Positions 1 to 10,284 of a stretch of 64,000 bases of DNA are shown piece after piece. Numbering within the stretch: the first letter of the stretch is position 1; every line of letters begins with the position of its first letter. The position numbers were made by a program, and so were the translations under genes. The notes beneath the pieces were generated by a model. That model saw only the letters and a program-made list of their open reading frames with translations. It ran no database searches and was not told the origin of the DNA. Origin of the DNA: Novosphingobium album (ex Liu et al. 2023) (GTDB taxonomy: Bacteria > Pseudomonadota > Alphaproteobacteria > Sphingomonadales > Sphingomonadaceae); the NCBI RefSeq assembly GCF_029076845.1, contig NZ_JARESE010000028.1, positions 62,001-126,000 of the forward strand, read 5' to 3'.

Positions 1-110
1 AACGGCTGTTCGCTGACTAGCCGCTTGACCGGCGCCTGACAACGCGTGGCGCGGCAAGGCGTGCAGTCGCGCGCGGTTCGTGCTAAAATACTGAAATCGG
101 AATCGGCAAT

Positions 111-139
111 TTGACGGAGATCAGGGCCTCGATTATGCG
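111..139 (+). promoter_or_regulatory. Candidate sigma-70-like promoter of pckA
   Basis: TTGACG at 111-116 is followed after 17 bases by TATGCG at 134-139, about 70 bases before the pckA start. The -35 box is close to consensus; the -10 box is poor. The rest of 1-211 shows no gene. This is a weak, purely sequence-based call. Confidence 0.3.
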
Positions 140-211
140 CCCGGCGTATCTTGCGCAGGAATTCCCCAGGTTGCCGTGCAGTTGCTTGCTGCGCTCACCT
201 TACAGATGGAG

Positions 212-1828
<1,617 letters not shown>

Positions 1829-1912
1829 TCCGGCGCGGATTGTCCTTGTTCTGTCAGCGCGGGCGTGCATGGGTTCCGGCATCGCGCAAGTGCGTACTAA
1901 GGAGATTGGCAC

Positions 1913-2263
1913 ATGGGCATTTTTGACGAAGTTCTGAGCCAGGTCAGCGGCCATACCGATGTGGCCAATCTGGCCGCGAAGATCGGCATCGATCCGGCAA
2001 TGGCGGAAAAGGCCATTGCCGCGCTCGGCATGGCGCATCAGGAGCCGGGTGACACCGTCACTCTGGCGGCGGAAAAGACCGGCCTTGGCGCCGGCACGCT
2101 GACCCAGATCGTCGAGCAGATCGGCGGCGAGGGCTCGCTGACCGAGTTCGCCGGCATGATCGCCAAGAACCCGGCGGTGCTTTCGCTGCTCGATCGCGAT
2201 GGTGACGGCAATCCGATCAACGACGTGATCGGCATGGCTTCGGGCCTGTTCGGCAAGAAGTAA
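1913..2263 (+). CDS. DUF937/YidB-like small protein
   Basis: A 116-residue soluble protein that begins MGIFDEVLSQVSG, the N-terminal pattern of the DUF937/YidB group, followed by an alpha-helical segment and a glycine-rich tail ending in GLFGKK. No catalytic motif, signal peptide or membrane segment is seen. The start is supported by AAGGAG 8 bases upstream of the ATG. It is followed directly by a strong bidirectional terminator and converges with another small alpha-helical protein gene (DUF3597). Function is unknown. The family assignment rests on N-terminal resemblance and size only. Confidence 0.75.
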   Translation: MGIFDEVLSQVSGHTDVANLAAKIGIDPAMAEKAIAALGMAHQEPGDTVTLAAEKTGLGAGTLTQIVEQIGGEGSLTEFAGMIAKNPAVLSLLDRDGDGNPINDVIGMASGLFGKK

Positions 2264-2279
2264 TGCCCGGATAACGAAA

Positions 2280-2317
2280 AAGGCCCCGTCCGCCACGCGC
2301 GGGCGGGGCCTTTTTTT
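2280..2317. terminator. Bidirectional rho-independent terminator
   Basis: AAGGCCCCGTCCGC and GCGGGCGGGGCCTT form a long GC stem with a short loop, flanked by AAAAA on the left and TTTTTTT on the right. It can therefore terminate both the DUF937-like gene (+) and the convergent DUF3597 gene (-). Confidence 0.9.
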
Positions 2318-2328
2318 GTCTCTCGATG

Positions 2329-2721
2329 TCAGTCGAGCATGTCGGCGGGAACTTTGCCGCCGTTCTTCGCCAGTTCCTGCATCGTCGCCTTGTGCAGCCA
2401 GATGTTCATTTCGGCCGAGCCGTCGAGCGCGCCGGTGTAGCCCAGTTCGTGCGCCAGTTCCTTGCGGTTCTCCAGGCTGGAATCGATCCCGAGCAGCTTC
2501 ATCAGATCGACGATCGAAGTCCGCCAGTTCAACTCATGGCCTTCGGCAAGGCTGGCGAGACGGGCTTCGACGTCCACTTCACTGATCGCGACGGGCGCGG
2601 CCGGAACCGGCGCGGCGGCCGGCGTGGCCACGGGAGCAGCCGGAGCGGCGGCGGCCGGCGGCGGCGCGGCTTCCGGCTTGTGGCCGAAGATCTTGTCCTT
2701 GATCGTGCTGAAAATCGACAT
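2329..2721 (-). CDS. DUF3597 domain-containing protein
   Basis: A 130-residue protein beginning MSIFSTIKDKIFGHKP, then an Ala/Pro-rich linker (about residues 14-45), then the compact DUF3597 domain with HELNWRTSIVDLMKLLGIDS and MNIWLHKATMQELAKNGG. The open frame starts further upstream, but AAGGAG 9 bases before the ATG at 2721 fixes the start. Known DUF3597 proteins have this same short N-terminal helix, low-complexity linker and C-terminal helical domain; their function is not established. Transcribed alone and convergent with the DUF937-like gene. Confidence 0.88.
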   Translation of the reverse strand: MSIFSTIKDKIFGHKPEAAPPPAAAAPAAPVATPAAAPVPAAPVAISEVDVEARLASLAEGHELNWRTSIVDLMKLLGIDSSLENRKELAHELGYTGALDGSAEMNIWLHKATMQELAKNGGKVPADMLD

Positions 2722-2845
2722 TCCCGGTGTCTCCTTGCTTGGCGGCAAAGCTGCCTCCTTGCCGCCCTGGCCCCTGCCTTCGCCATGCTAGCAGCGGATT
2801 ATGGCAGTTGCGGCGGCGCTCCCGGCAAAGGCGGGCCCGGCAGGA

Positions 2846-4681
2846 TCAGGACCGCGAACCGGCGATATAGCGCGTGATGTTGTCCGCCAGCACATCCAGC
2901 GGCACGTTGCCGCCATCGACCACCGCCTGATCGAAATCGCGCAAGTCATAGGCCGGGCCCAACTCCGCCTTCGCGCGCTCGCGCTGGCGATTGATCTCGC
3001 TGTGGCCCACCTTGTAGCCGCAGGCCTGCCCGGGCCAGCTGCAATAGCGATCGACCTCGTTCTCCACTTCCTGCCGCTTGTTGCCGTTCTTCTCCATGAA
3101 GAAGCGGATCGCCTGCTCGCGGCTCCAGCCCCGCGAATGCAGCCCGGTGTCCACCACCATGCGGCAGGCGCGAAAGGCGATCGACTGAAGATAGCCGAGC
3201 CGGCCCACCGGATCGTCGTCATAAGCGCCCAGCTCGTCGGCAAGCTGCTCGCCATAAAGCGCCCAGCCCTCGCTATAGGCGTTGAACGCCAGGATCGAAC
3301 GGATCAGCGGCAGCTTGTTGGCATATTCGCCTTGCCAGACATGGCCGGGGATCGATTCGTGATGCACCAGCGTGGGCAAGTCATATTTGCGGTGCAGTTC
3401 GGTGGTCCGCAGGTTGATCCACATCTTGCCGGGAATCGAACCATCGATTGATCCCGCGCCGCCATAAGCGGTCGGCGCGCCGGGTTCCTCGGCCAGCGGC
3501 AGGCGCCGCACCTCGACATTGCCGGGCACCAATGTGCGGAAGGCGCGCGGCATCTGCCCCTTGATCCAGGTGATGTGCTTGCGGATGAAGTCCATGATCT
3601 CGGCCCGGCCCGGATCGCCATCGGCGAACATGAAGCGCCTGTCCGCGCCCAACGCGCTCATGCGCTCACCGACGGAGCCCTGCGCATAGCCGAGCGAGCG
3701 CAGGATCGGGTCCATGCGCGCGTGCAGCGCCGCCAGTTCCTGCTGGCCGCGTTCGTGGATCTCATCGGCAGTGAGCGGCGTGGTGGTGCTGGCGCGCAAG
3801 GCCCAGGCATAGAATTCGCTGCCGCCGGGCCGCTCGCGCATACCCGGCGCCCCGCTGGCCAGCGCGCGCTGGCGCTTGAGCTCGGCAAGCTGGCGCTCCA
3901 GCGCGGGCACGACTTCGTCCGCGACGATCGCGCGCGCCCGCCGATCCCACTGGCCGGCAATCGCCTGCGTGCGCTGGGTCAGCGAAGTGACCAGCCCGCC
4001 GCCGCCGGCGCGCGCATCGGCGATCGTGCTGGTCATTTGCGCGATCGTCTTGTCGAGCAGGAAATCGGGCGGGATCAGGCCATGGTCCGCCGCCGCCCGC
4101 ATCCGCGCGAGTTCACCATCGAGCTGCGCGTCCATCTGTGCGAGGCGCGCGAGATAGGCATCGGCGTCGGCCGCGTCGCGCACCGGGTGATCGGCATCAA
4201 GGAAGCGCGGCGTATCGAGATAAGCGCCGACATTCTGGATCACGACATAAGGCGTGTTGCGCCAGCCGCCGACCGCGACATCGCCGTAAGGCAGCGCCAG
4301 ACCATCAAGCGCAGTGCGATAAGCGCTTCTCACCACGGCAAGGCTGGTGCGCGTCGCGGCATCGAGGCCAGCGGCATCCACCGCCTCGACCGCCTTGAGA
4401 TCGGCCCGCAGCGTTTCGGCCAGTTTCGCGACCCCGGCTGGAGAGCTGTCCCCCAGGCGAGCGCGCAAGCCCGCGTGCGCGCCGATATCGAGGCCAAGGC
4501 CAGTGGCGCCGGTGGGCGACAGCTCGAGCAGGCGCCAGGCGATCGCGTCGAGCAGTTCGGCGGCCGATTGCGGCGGCGGGGCGGAGGCGACCGACCGCGC
4601 GCATGCGGGCAATGTCAGCGTGGCGGTGCCGGCGGCGAGCAAGTGGAGCGCCCTGCGGCGCGACATCGGAAGCGTTTGCAT
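2846..4681 (-). CDS. DUF885 family metallopeptidase-like lipoprotein
   Basis: A 611-residue exported protein of the DUF885 family. The N-terminus has SRRRALHLL, a hydrophobic segment and an LPAC lipobox, so it is probably a lipoprotein; the double/triple Arg before the hydrophobic stretch also leaves Tat export possible. The C-terminal half carries HHESIPGHVWQ and SEGWALYGEQLADELG, the two conserved blocks of the family (HExxxGH-like metal site and SEGWALY). Family members are regarded as putative zinc peptidases, but substrate is unknown. The ATG at 4681 is chosen because it gives a clean signal peptide; a second ATG lies at 4666. Divergent from a small membrane-protein gene. Confidence 0.88.
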   Translation of the reverse strand: MQTLPMSRRRALHLLAAGTATLTLPACARSVASAPPPQSAAELLDAIAWRLLELSPTGATGLGLDIGAHAGLRARLGDSSPAGVAKLAETLRADLKAVEAVDAAGLDAATRTSLAVVRSAYRTALDGLALPYGDVAVGGWRNTPYVVIQNVGAYLDTPRFLDADHPVRDAADADAYLARLAQMDAQLDGELARMRAAADHGLIPPDFLLDKTIAQMTSTIADARAGGGGLVTSLTQRTQAIAGQWDRRARAIVADEVVPALERQLAELKRQRALASGAPGMRERPGGSEFYAWALRASTTTPLTADEIHERGQQELAALHARMDPILRSLGYAQGSVGERMSALGADRRFMFADGDPGRAEIMDFIRKHITWIKGQMPRAFRTLVPGNVEVRRLPLAEEPGAPTAYGGAGSIDGSIPGKMWINLRTTELHRKYDLPTLVHHESIPGHVWQGEYANKLPLIRSILAFNAYSEGWALYGEQLADELGAYDDDPVGRLGYLQSIAFRACRMVVDTGLHSRGWSREQAIRFFMEKNGNKRQEVENEVDRYCSWPGQACGYKVGHSEINRQRERAKAELGPAYDLRDFDQAVVDGGNVPLDVLADNITRYIAGSRS

Positions 4682-4790
4682 GGCCAAGTCTTGGCGGCGG
4701 CCCCCGGCCGAGTCAAATCCCGGCGAGTCGCACCCGGTTCGGCGAACGCACCCCCTCGCCTCCACCGCGCACATCGATTAGAGGCGGTGC

Positions 4791-4988
4791 ATGGCCACCG
4801 CGCTTTCGCTGCTTGTCCTGACCACAATCGCGCTCGTGCTGGGCGGCATCTACCTGCTGCGGCGCGGCGGCGCGCGCCGACAAGCGCTGCTGATGTTCGC
4901 GCTGGCCGCCGTCATGGCCATCAATGTCGCGATCTGGACCTTGCCCGATTCGGGGGGAAAGTCGCTGATCTCAGCAACCGGCCGATGA
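4791..4988 (+). CDS. Small two-helix membrane protein
   Basis: A 65-residue protein with two hydrophobic segments, about residues 5-22 and 31-50, separated by a basic loop (LLRRGGARRQ). This suggests a hairpin in the inner membrane with a cytoplasmic loop. AGAGGCGG just upstream can serve as a ribosome binding site. It lies divergent from the DUF885 gene and ends 4 bases before the convergent SH3-like gene. No family is recognised and no function can be assigned. Confidence 0.6.
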   Translation: MATALSLLVLTTIALVLGGIYLLRRGGARRQALLMFALAAVMAINVAIWTLPDSGGKSLISATGR

Positions 4989-4992
4989 GCCT

Positions 4993-5742
4993 TCAGTCGC
5001 CCGCGACGAAGGCCGCGACGCGCCATTTTCCGCCACTTCGTTCAGCGACCAGGCGATAATCGATCGGGCTGCGCAACCGTTCCCGTGGCACGAAACCGCG
5101 CACGCCATCGCGGGTGGTGACTTCGGCCTGACGACTGCTTTCGTCCGCATCGGACAGCGGCGTAACATAGTCCCACGAGAGCCGGGCCAGCACCGGCGAG
5201 GCGGGATCGGCCGAGCGATGCAGCGCCACCGCTTCGCCCGTCACCAGCATGACTTCGAACACATCGGCATCGCCCAGATCCTGATCGAAGGACCACGGCA
5301 TGGCCATGCCGCCTTCACCGTTGACCGCGCAGCCGAGCCGCAGAACCCGTTCCAGTTCGACAAAGAGTGCGCCATCGGGCTGCCGCAGCCCGGCAAGGAA
5401 CCGCTCGCGCCCATCATCGCCGCCAAAGCCAAGCTGGATGCCAGGCGCCGCCAGCGCGGCGACAGCAGACGCATCGCGACGCAGCACCGCCCGGGCCAGT
5501 GCCTCGCGAAACGCGCGCGCGCCGGGCAACGCGGCACACTCGTCACGCGGGGCGAAGCGGCCTGGCTGGCGGGGCGAAACCTGCGCGTCGAGCAGCGTGG
5601 CCACCTTGCGGGACAATGCATCCGGCGGCGCGGCGATAGCGCCGGCTGACCCGGCCAGCACCACAAGCCATGCCGCGAAGATGCGCCATGCCGTCGTCGC
5701 CATGCCTGCCCGCGTTTCGGGCCGGCGCCGGCTCGCGCTCAC
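4993..5742 (-). CDS. Exported hypothetical protein with SH3-like region
   Basis: A predicted secreted protein of 249 residues from the GTG at 5742, which overlaps the rmuC stop in GTGA; an ATG at 5703 would give 236 residues and starts right at the signal peptide (ATTAWRIFAAWLVVLAGSAG). The mature part has an N-terminal helical domain with one Cys pair candidate. A C-terminal stretch (VALHRSADPASPVLARLSWDYV, then DGVRGFVPRERL) resembles bacterial SH3 domains that bind cell-wall components. It is the last gene of the recR-def-rmuC unit. Function is not known. Confidence 0.72.
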   Translation of the reverse strand: MSASRRRPETRAGMATTAWRIFAAWLVVLAGSAGAIAAPPDALSRKVATLLDAQVSPRQPGRFAPRDECAALPGARAFREALARAVLRRDASAVAALAAPGIQLGFGGDDGRERFLAGLRQPDGALFVELERVLRLGCAVNGEGGMAMPWSFDQDLGDADVFEVMLVTGEAVALHRSADPASPVLARLSWDYVTPLSDADESSRQAEVTTRDGVRGFVPRERLRSPIDYRLVAERSGGKWRVAAFVAGD

Positions 5743-7205
5743 TCGGCCGCTTCCGCGACCGATCCCTCGCCATAGCGCGGCATCGATTCGATCTGCGGCA
5801 CATCCTCGATCTCGCGCTTGCCGATCTCGATATGCTTGTCACGCAGGCGCCGGCCGGACGACAGCACATTGCGTTCGAAGCTGCCGACGAACTTGTTGTA
5901 ATTGTTCACCGCGGTCTCAAGCCCCGCACCCACGCGCTTCATATGCTCGGCGGCGGTGGCGAGCCGATCGTAGAGTTCGCCGCCCATCCGCCCGATCTCG
6001 CGCGCTTCCTTGGCGAGCCCGTCCTGTCGCCAGACTTGCGCGACGGTGCGGGCGATGGCGACAAGGTTGGTCGGGCTCGCCAACAGCACGCGGCGCTCGA
6101 ACGCGAAGTTCCACAGGCCCGGATCGTGTTCGAGCGCGGCCGCGATGAAATGCTCGCCCGGCACGAACATCAGCACATAGTCGGGCGCTTCCTCGAACTG
6201 GCTCTGATAGCTCTTGGCGCCCAGCGTCTGGATATGATTGCGCATCGATGCGGCGTGCTGATCGAGAAACGCCTCGCGCGCGGCATCGCCATCGGCGTGG
6301 AAGGCGTCCTGATAGGCATTGAGCGAAACCTTGGCGTCAATCACCAGCAGCTTGTTTCCGGGAATCCGCACGATCGCATCGGGCCGCAGGCGCCCTTCGT
6401 CCGTATCGATCGAATGCTCGGTGACGAAATCGGTATGCTCGGCCAGGCCGCACTGTTCGAGCACGTTCTTCAACTGCTGCTCGCCCCAGCGGCCGCGCGC
6501 CTTGGGCGCGTTGCGCAGCGAATTGCCGAGCCGCTGCGCTTCCTCGCGCACTTTTTCCTGCCCTTCGCGCATCGACTGGATCAGCCCGGTAAGCTGGCCG
6601 AACGAATCGACGCGCTTGGCCTCCAGCGCCGAAACCTGTTCCTCATAGCTCTTGAGCCGCGCGCCGACCGGCTCAAGCAGAGTGCGAATGCGCTCGGCAT
6701 TGGCCTTCTCGCTCTCTTCGAAGCGCGCGCCGGCGCGGCGCAGGAACGCCTCCTGCGCGCCTTCGAGCACTTTGGCGCCGGCATTCTCGAACGTCTTCTT
6801 CAGCTCTTCCTGTGCTTGCAGCAGCAGGCGCTTCTGCTCATCGAAATTCGCCGTCTTTTCGCGCAAGGTGGCCAGCTCGGACGCGAGTTCGCGCTGTTCG
6901 GCGCGCAGGGCATCGAGCGTGGCGGCATGATCGGCGCGGGCCCGCTCCAGCACCTGGGCATGTTCGCTCCGCGTCCGGTCAAGCGCCGTGGCGAGATCGT
7001 CGGCGCGGCTGGCCCGCTCGCTCGCCCCGGCCAGATCGCGGATCGCGGCGCGGAACTTCTCGTCAAGCTCGCGCGCCTCACGGTCACGCGCCTCGAATCG
7101 TTCCCGCCATTCGGCAACGGGCCGCGACGCGAACAACCAGCCGGCGAAAAGGCCACCGGCGAGTCCGGCGACGAGCAGAACGATGGCGAGAACAACAGGA
7201 TCCAT
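5739..7205 (-). CDS. rmuC: DNA recombination protein RmuC
   Basis: A 488-residue RmuC-family protein. It has an N-terminal membrane anchor (VVLAIVLLVAGLAGGLFAGWL), a long coiled coil of charged heptads (about residues 35-200) and the conserved RmuC nuclease-like core with GRWGEQQLKNVLEQ, LRPDAIVRIPGNK and VIDAKVSLNAY. RmuC limits rearrangements at inverted repeats in E. coli. The ATG at 7205 is preferred over two in-frame GTG codons immediately upstream. It follows def with a 71-base gap and its stop overlaps the start of the exported protein gene. Confidence 0.93.
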   Translation of the reverse strand: MDPVVLAIVLLVAGLAGGLFAGWLFASRPVAEWRERFEARDREARELDEKFRAAIRDLAGASERASRADDLATALDRTRSEHAQVLERARADHAATLDALRAEQRELASELATLREKTANFDEQKRLLLQAQEELKKTFENAGAKVLEGAQEAFLRRAGARFEESEKANAERIRTLLEPVGARLKSYEEQVSALEAKRVDSFGQLTGLIQSMREGQEKVREEAQRLGNSLRNAPKARGRWGEQQLKNVLEQCGLAEHTDFVTEHSIDTDEGRLRPDAIVRIPGNKLLVIDAKVSLNAYQDAFHADGDAAREAFLDQHAASMRNHIQTLGAKSYQSQFEEAPDYVLMFVPGEHFIAAALEHDPGLWNFAFERRVLLASPTNLVAIARTVAQVWRQDGLAKEAREIGRMGGELYDRLATAAEHMKRVGAGLETAVNNYNKFVGSFERNVLSSGRRLRDKHIEIGKREIEDVPQIESMPRYGEGSVAEAAE

Positions 7206-7276
7206 CACCACAGTCTATACGGAACATTCAGGGAACGCCAGCCCCGCCGGCGGATTTTCCACCGACGGTGGTGAAA

Positions 7277-7846
7277 TCACGCGGCCTTGCGCAGCTTTTC
7301 CAGCTTTTTCAGCGCCATCTGCCGCTTGAGCCGCGAGAGATGATCGATGAACAGGATGCCTTCAAGGTGGTCGATCTCATGCTGCAGGCAGGTTGCCAGC
7401 AGGCCGTCCATCGCTTCCTCGTGCACCGTGCCGTCCAGATCCTGCCAGCGGGCGCGGATCGCGGCGGGGCGTTCCACCTCGGCGTAGATCTCCGGGACCG
7501 ACAGACAGCCTTCGGAATAGACCGAATAGTCCTCGGAAGGATCGAGGATTTCCGGGTTGATGAAGACCCTCGGCTCCCGCCTGGTCGGCTGGTGGGTGTG
7601 GTGATGATCGCCATGCGCGGTGCACACTTCGGGCTCCGCATCCGGGTCTTCGGGTTGCAGGTCGATCACCAGCACGCGCAGCGGCACGCCCACCTGGATG
7701 GCGGCAAGGCCGATGCCGGGCGCTTCGTACATCGTCTCGAACATGTCGGCGACGAGCGTTTTCAACTCCTCGTCAAAGGTTTCGACGGGGGCGGAGACCT
7801 GCTTCAGGCGCGGGTCGGGAACTTCGAGGATTTCGCGGATGGCCAT
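7277..7846 (-). CDS. def: Peptide deformylase with His-rich insertion
   Basis: Removes the formyl group from nascent proteins. All three family motifs are present: GIGLAAIQVG (residues 44-53), EGCLSVP with metal ligand Cys114, and QHEIDHLEG with ligands His156/His160 and catalytic Glu157. Between the first two motifs (about residues 65-92) lies an extra acidic and histidine-rich loop containing CTAHGDHHHTHQ, absent from the E. coli enzyme and possibly a metal-binding element. The start ATG at 7846 matches the family N-terminus MAIREILEVPDPRL. It is placed between recR and rmuC; fmt lies divergently close by. Confidence 0.96.
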   Translation of the reverse strand: MAIREILEVPDPRLKQVSAPVETFDEELKTLVADMFETMYEAPGIGLAAIQVGVPLRVLVIDLQPEDPDAEPEVCTAHGDHHHTHQPTRREPRVFINPEILDPSEDYSVYSEGCLSVPEIYAEVERPAAIRARWQDLDGTVHEEAMDGLLATCLQHEIDHLEGILFIDHLSRLKRQMALKKLEKLRKAA

Positions 7847-7919
7847 GGTGCCCAGATAATCGCGCCGCCGCATTTTCGCAATAATGCGCGCGCGGGCGAA
7901 TTCGCGATCGGCAAAACCC

Positions 7920-8516
7920 TCACCCCACCGGCCGCCGCGCCCGGATCGCCTGGGCTAGCGTGCCTTCGTCAAGGTAGTCCAGTTCCCCGCCCACCGGCAG
8001 CCCGTGGGCGAGCTGGGTGACGCGCACCGGCCAGGCTTCCAGCCGTTCGGCGATGTAATGCGCGGTGGTCTGGCCTTCGAGCGTGGCGTTCATCGCCAGC
8101 ACCACTTCGTCGATCCCACCGGCCGCGACACGGGCGAGCAGGCGGTCGATCGCCAGATCTTCCGGCCGCACGCCGTCCAGCGCCGAAAGCCGGCCGCCCA
8201 GCACATGATAGCGCCCGGTGAACAGCCGCGCCCGATCCAGCGCCCAGAGATCGGCGACATCCTCCACCACGCAGAGCGAGCGCGCGTCGCGGCGCGGATC
8301 GGCGCAGATGGCGCAAGGGTTGGTGGTGTCGATATTGCCGCAAGTGCCGCATTCGACGAGCCTGTCGCGCACCGCGCCCAGCGCTTCGAGCAATTGCACC
8401 AGCGATGTCTCGCGCCGCTTGATCAGCCACAGCACGGCGCGCCGGGCCGAGCGCGGCCCCAGCCCCGGGAGCCGCGACAGGGCGGACGTCAGCGCCTCGA
8501 TCTCTTGCGATGCCAT
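7920..8516 (-). CDS. recR: Recombination mediator protein RecR
   Basis: A 198-residue RecR of normal length, acting with RecF/RecO in loading RecA at gaps. It has the N-terminal helix-hairpin-helix ([15 protein letters not shown]), a C4 zinc finger (CGTCGN...CAIC, about residues 57-71), a Toprim domain beginning [12 protein letters not shown] and the C-terminal [16 protein letters not shown]. It is first in a minus-strand unit with def, rmuC and an exported protein, and divergent from fmt with only 47 bases between the starts. Confidence 0.97.
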   Translation of the reverse strand: MASQEIEALTSALSRLPGLGPRSARRAVLWLIKRRETSLVQLLEALGAVRDRLVECGTCGNIDTTNPCAICADPRRDARSLCVVEDVADLWALDRARLFTGRYHVLGGRLSALDGVRPEDLAIDRLLARVAAGGIDEVVLAMNATLEGQTTAHYIAERLEAWPVRVTQLAHGLPVGGELDYLDEGTLAQAIRARRPVG

Positions 8517-8563
8517 GCCCTGGCAGATAGGGCTTGCGGCCCGCCAGAGGAAGCCCGAACCAC

Positions 8564-9484
8564 ATGCGCATCATCTTCATGGGAACGCCCGAATTCGCCG
8601 TGCCGGCGCTGATCGCGCTGGTCGAGGCGGGGCACGAGGTCGTCGCGGCCTATACGCAGCCGCCGCGCCCCGGCGGCCGGCGCGGGCGCGAGCTAACGCC
8701 CTCGCCCGTGCAGCGCGAGGCCGAGGCGCGCGGGATCGCGGTGCGCCATCCGGTCTCGCTCAAGAGCGCCGACGAGCAGGCCGCCTTCGCCGCGCTGGCG
8801 GCGGATATCGCGGTGGTCGCCGCTTATGGCCTGATCCTGCCGCAAGCGATCCTGGACGGCACGCGGCTGGGCTGCCTCAACATCCATGCCTCGATCCTGC
8901 CGCGCTGGCGCGGCGCGGCGCCGATCCAGCGCGCGATCCTGGCCGGCGATCCGACCACCGGCGTCACCATCATGCGCATGGAGGCCGGGCTCGATACCGG
9001 GCCGATGCTGGCGACGCTGCGCACGCCGATCGCGCGCAAGACCGCCGGCGAGCTGACCGGGGAACTGGCGACGCGCGGCGCCGTGCTGCTGATCGACACG
9101 CTGCGCCATCTGGCGCTGCACCGCCCGATCGCGCAGCCCGAGGAAGGCGTGACTTACGCCAGGAAGATCGACAAGGCCGAGGCGCGGCTCGATTTCTCGG
9201 GCGAGGCCGCGCAGGCCGAGCGGCAGGTACGCGCTTTCGCCCCTGCCCCCGGCGCGTTCTTCGCGTTCGAGGGGGAGCGCTACAAGGTGCTCGCCGCCGA
9301 GGTGGTCGAGGCTTCGGGCGAGCCCGGCACGGTGATCGACGATCGCCTGACGATCGCGTGCGGCAGCCGCGCGCTGCGCCCCACGCTGGTGCAGCGCGCC
9401 GGCCGGCCGGCAATGGCGAGCGAGGCCATGCTGCGCGGCAAGCCGATCCCGGCGGGCACCCGGCTGGACGCCGGACCGGCGTGA
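8564..9484 (+). CDS. fmt: Methionyl-tRNA formyltransferase
   Basis: Formylates initiator Met-tRNA. The 306-residue protein starts [16 protein letters not shown] and has the formyl-tetrahydrofolate site [17 protein letters not shown] (Asn/His/Asp catalytic set, with Asp in [11 protein letters not shown]) and a C-terminal OB-like domain. The frame is open ten codons upstream, but the ATG at 8564 preceded by AGAGGAAG is the family start. Its stop overlaps the truA GTG in GTGA, so the two are translationally coupled. Divergent from recR-def, so formylation and deformylation genes are adjacent. Confidence 0.97.
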   Translation: MRIIFMGTPEFAVPALIALVEAGHEVVAAYTQPPRPGGRRGRELTPSPVQREAEARGIAVRHPVSLKSADEQAAFAALAADIAVVAAYGLILPQAILDGTRLGCLNIHASILPRWRGAAPIQRAILAGDPTTGVTIMRMEAGLDTGPMLATLRTPIARKTAGELTGELATRGAVLLIDTLRHLALHRPIAQPEEGVTYARKIDKAEARLDFSGEAAQAERQVRAFAPAPGAFFAFEGERYKVLAAEVVEASGEPGTVIDDRLTIACGSRALRPTLVQRAGRPAMASEAMLRGKPIPAGTRLDAGPA

Positions 9485-10230
9485 CTCGCTTCGCCCTCAC
9501 GCTCGAATTCGATGGCGGCCCGTTCATGGGCCTGCAGCGGCAGCCGCATGGCCCATCGGTGCAGCAAGCGGTGGAGGATGCCGCCTTCGCGATCACGGGC
9601 GCGCGCGCGATCATGCACGCGGCCGGGCGCACCGACGCGGGCGTGCACGCGCTGGCGATGCGCGCGCATCTGGACATCGCCAAGCCGCTGACCGCGTTCC
9701 GCCTGATGGAAGCGCTCAACGCGCGGCTGCGGCCCGCGCCGGTCGCGGTGATCGCGTGCGAGGCGGTGGCGGACGACTGGCACGCGCGCTTTTCCTGCAC
9801 GGGGCGCGCCTATCTCTATCGCATCGCCAATCGCCGCGCGCCGCTGGCGCTGGAGCGCGGGCGCGCCTGGCATGTGCCGCAGCCGCTCGATGCCCAGGCC
9901 ATGCATCGCGCCGCGCGGGCACTGGTCGGCCGGCACGATTTCACCACTTTCCGCTCGGCCCATTGCCAGGCGCAAAGCCCGCTCAAGACGCTCGACCGGC
10001 TGGACGTGAGCCGCGCGGGCGAGAGCGTGCGGATCGAGGCCGAGGCGCGCAGCTTCCTGCATCATCAGGTGCGTTCGATGGTGGGCTGCCTCGTGCTGGT
10101 CGGGCTTGGCCGCTGGGATGAGCACCGCGTCGCGCAGGCGCTGGAGGCGCGCGACCGGCAGGCGCTGGGGCTCAATGCCCCGCCCGAAGGGCTCTACTTC
10201 GTGAGCGCGACGTATCCCTCCGATGCCTGA
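9481..10230 (+). CDS. truA: tRNA pseudouridine(38-40) synthase TruA
   Basis: Converts uridines 38-40 of tRNA anticodon arms to pseudouridine. The 249-residue product starts [19 protein letters not shown] and has the catalytic Asp in [12 protein letters not shown], plus the C-terminal [21 protein letters not shown] signature. The GTG start overlaps the fmt stop by four bases. In-frame stop-free sequence runs far upstream through fmt (from 8218), so automatic calling could overextend this gene; only the region from 9481 has TruA similarity. Confidence 0.95.
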   Translation: MTRFALTLEFDGGPFMGLQRQPHGPSVQQAVEDAAFAITGARAIMHAAGRTDAGVHALAMRAHLDIAKPLTAFRLMEALNARLRPAPVAVIACEAVADDWHARFSCTGRAYLYRIANRRAPLALERGRAWHVPQPLDAQAMHRAARALVGRHDFTTFRSAHCQAQSPLKTLDRLDVSRAGESVRIEAEARSFLHHQVRSMVGCLVLVGLGRWDEHRVAQALEARDRQALGLNAPPEGLYFVSATYPSDA

Positions 10231-10284
10231 GATTCGCGCATACGGCCGCGGCTTGCCTTCGCAACGCTTAATGCATACTCTGAC

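Noticed and set aside
3575..5059. 494-codon plus-strand frame over the DUF885 gene
   Set aside because: It lies antisense to a gene with clear family motifs and has a composition typical of a GC shadow frame.
8218..9480. Upstream extension of the truA frame
   Set aside because: The stop-free run covers recR antisense and fmt in another frame; TruA similarity starts only at the GTG 9481.
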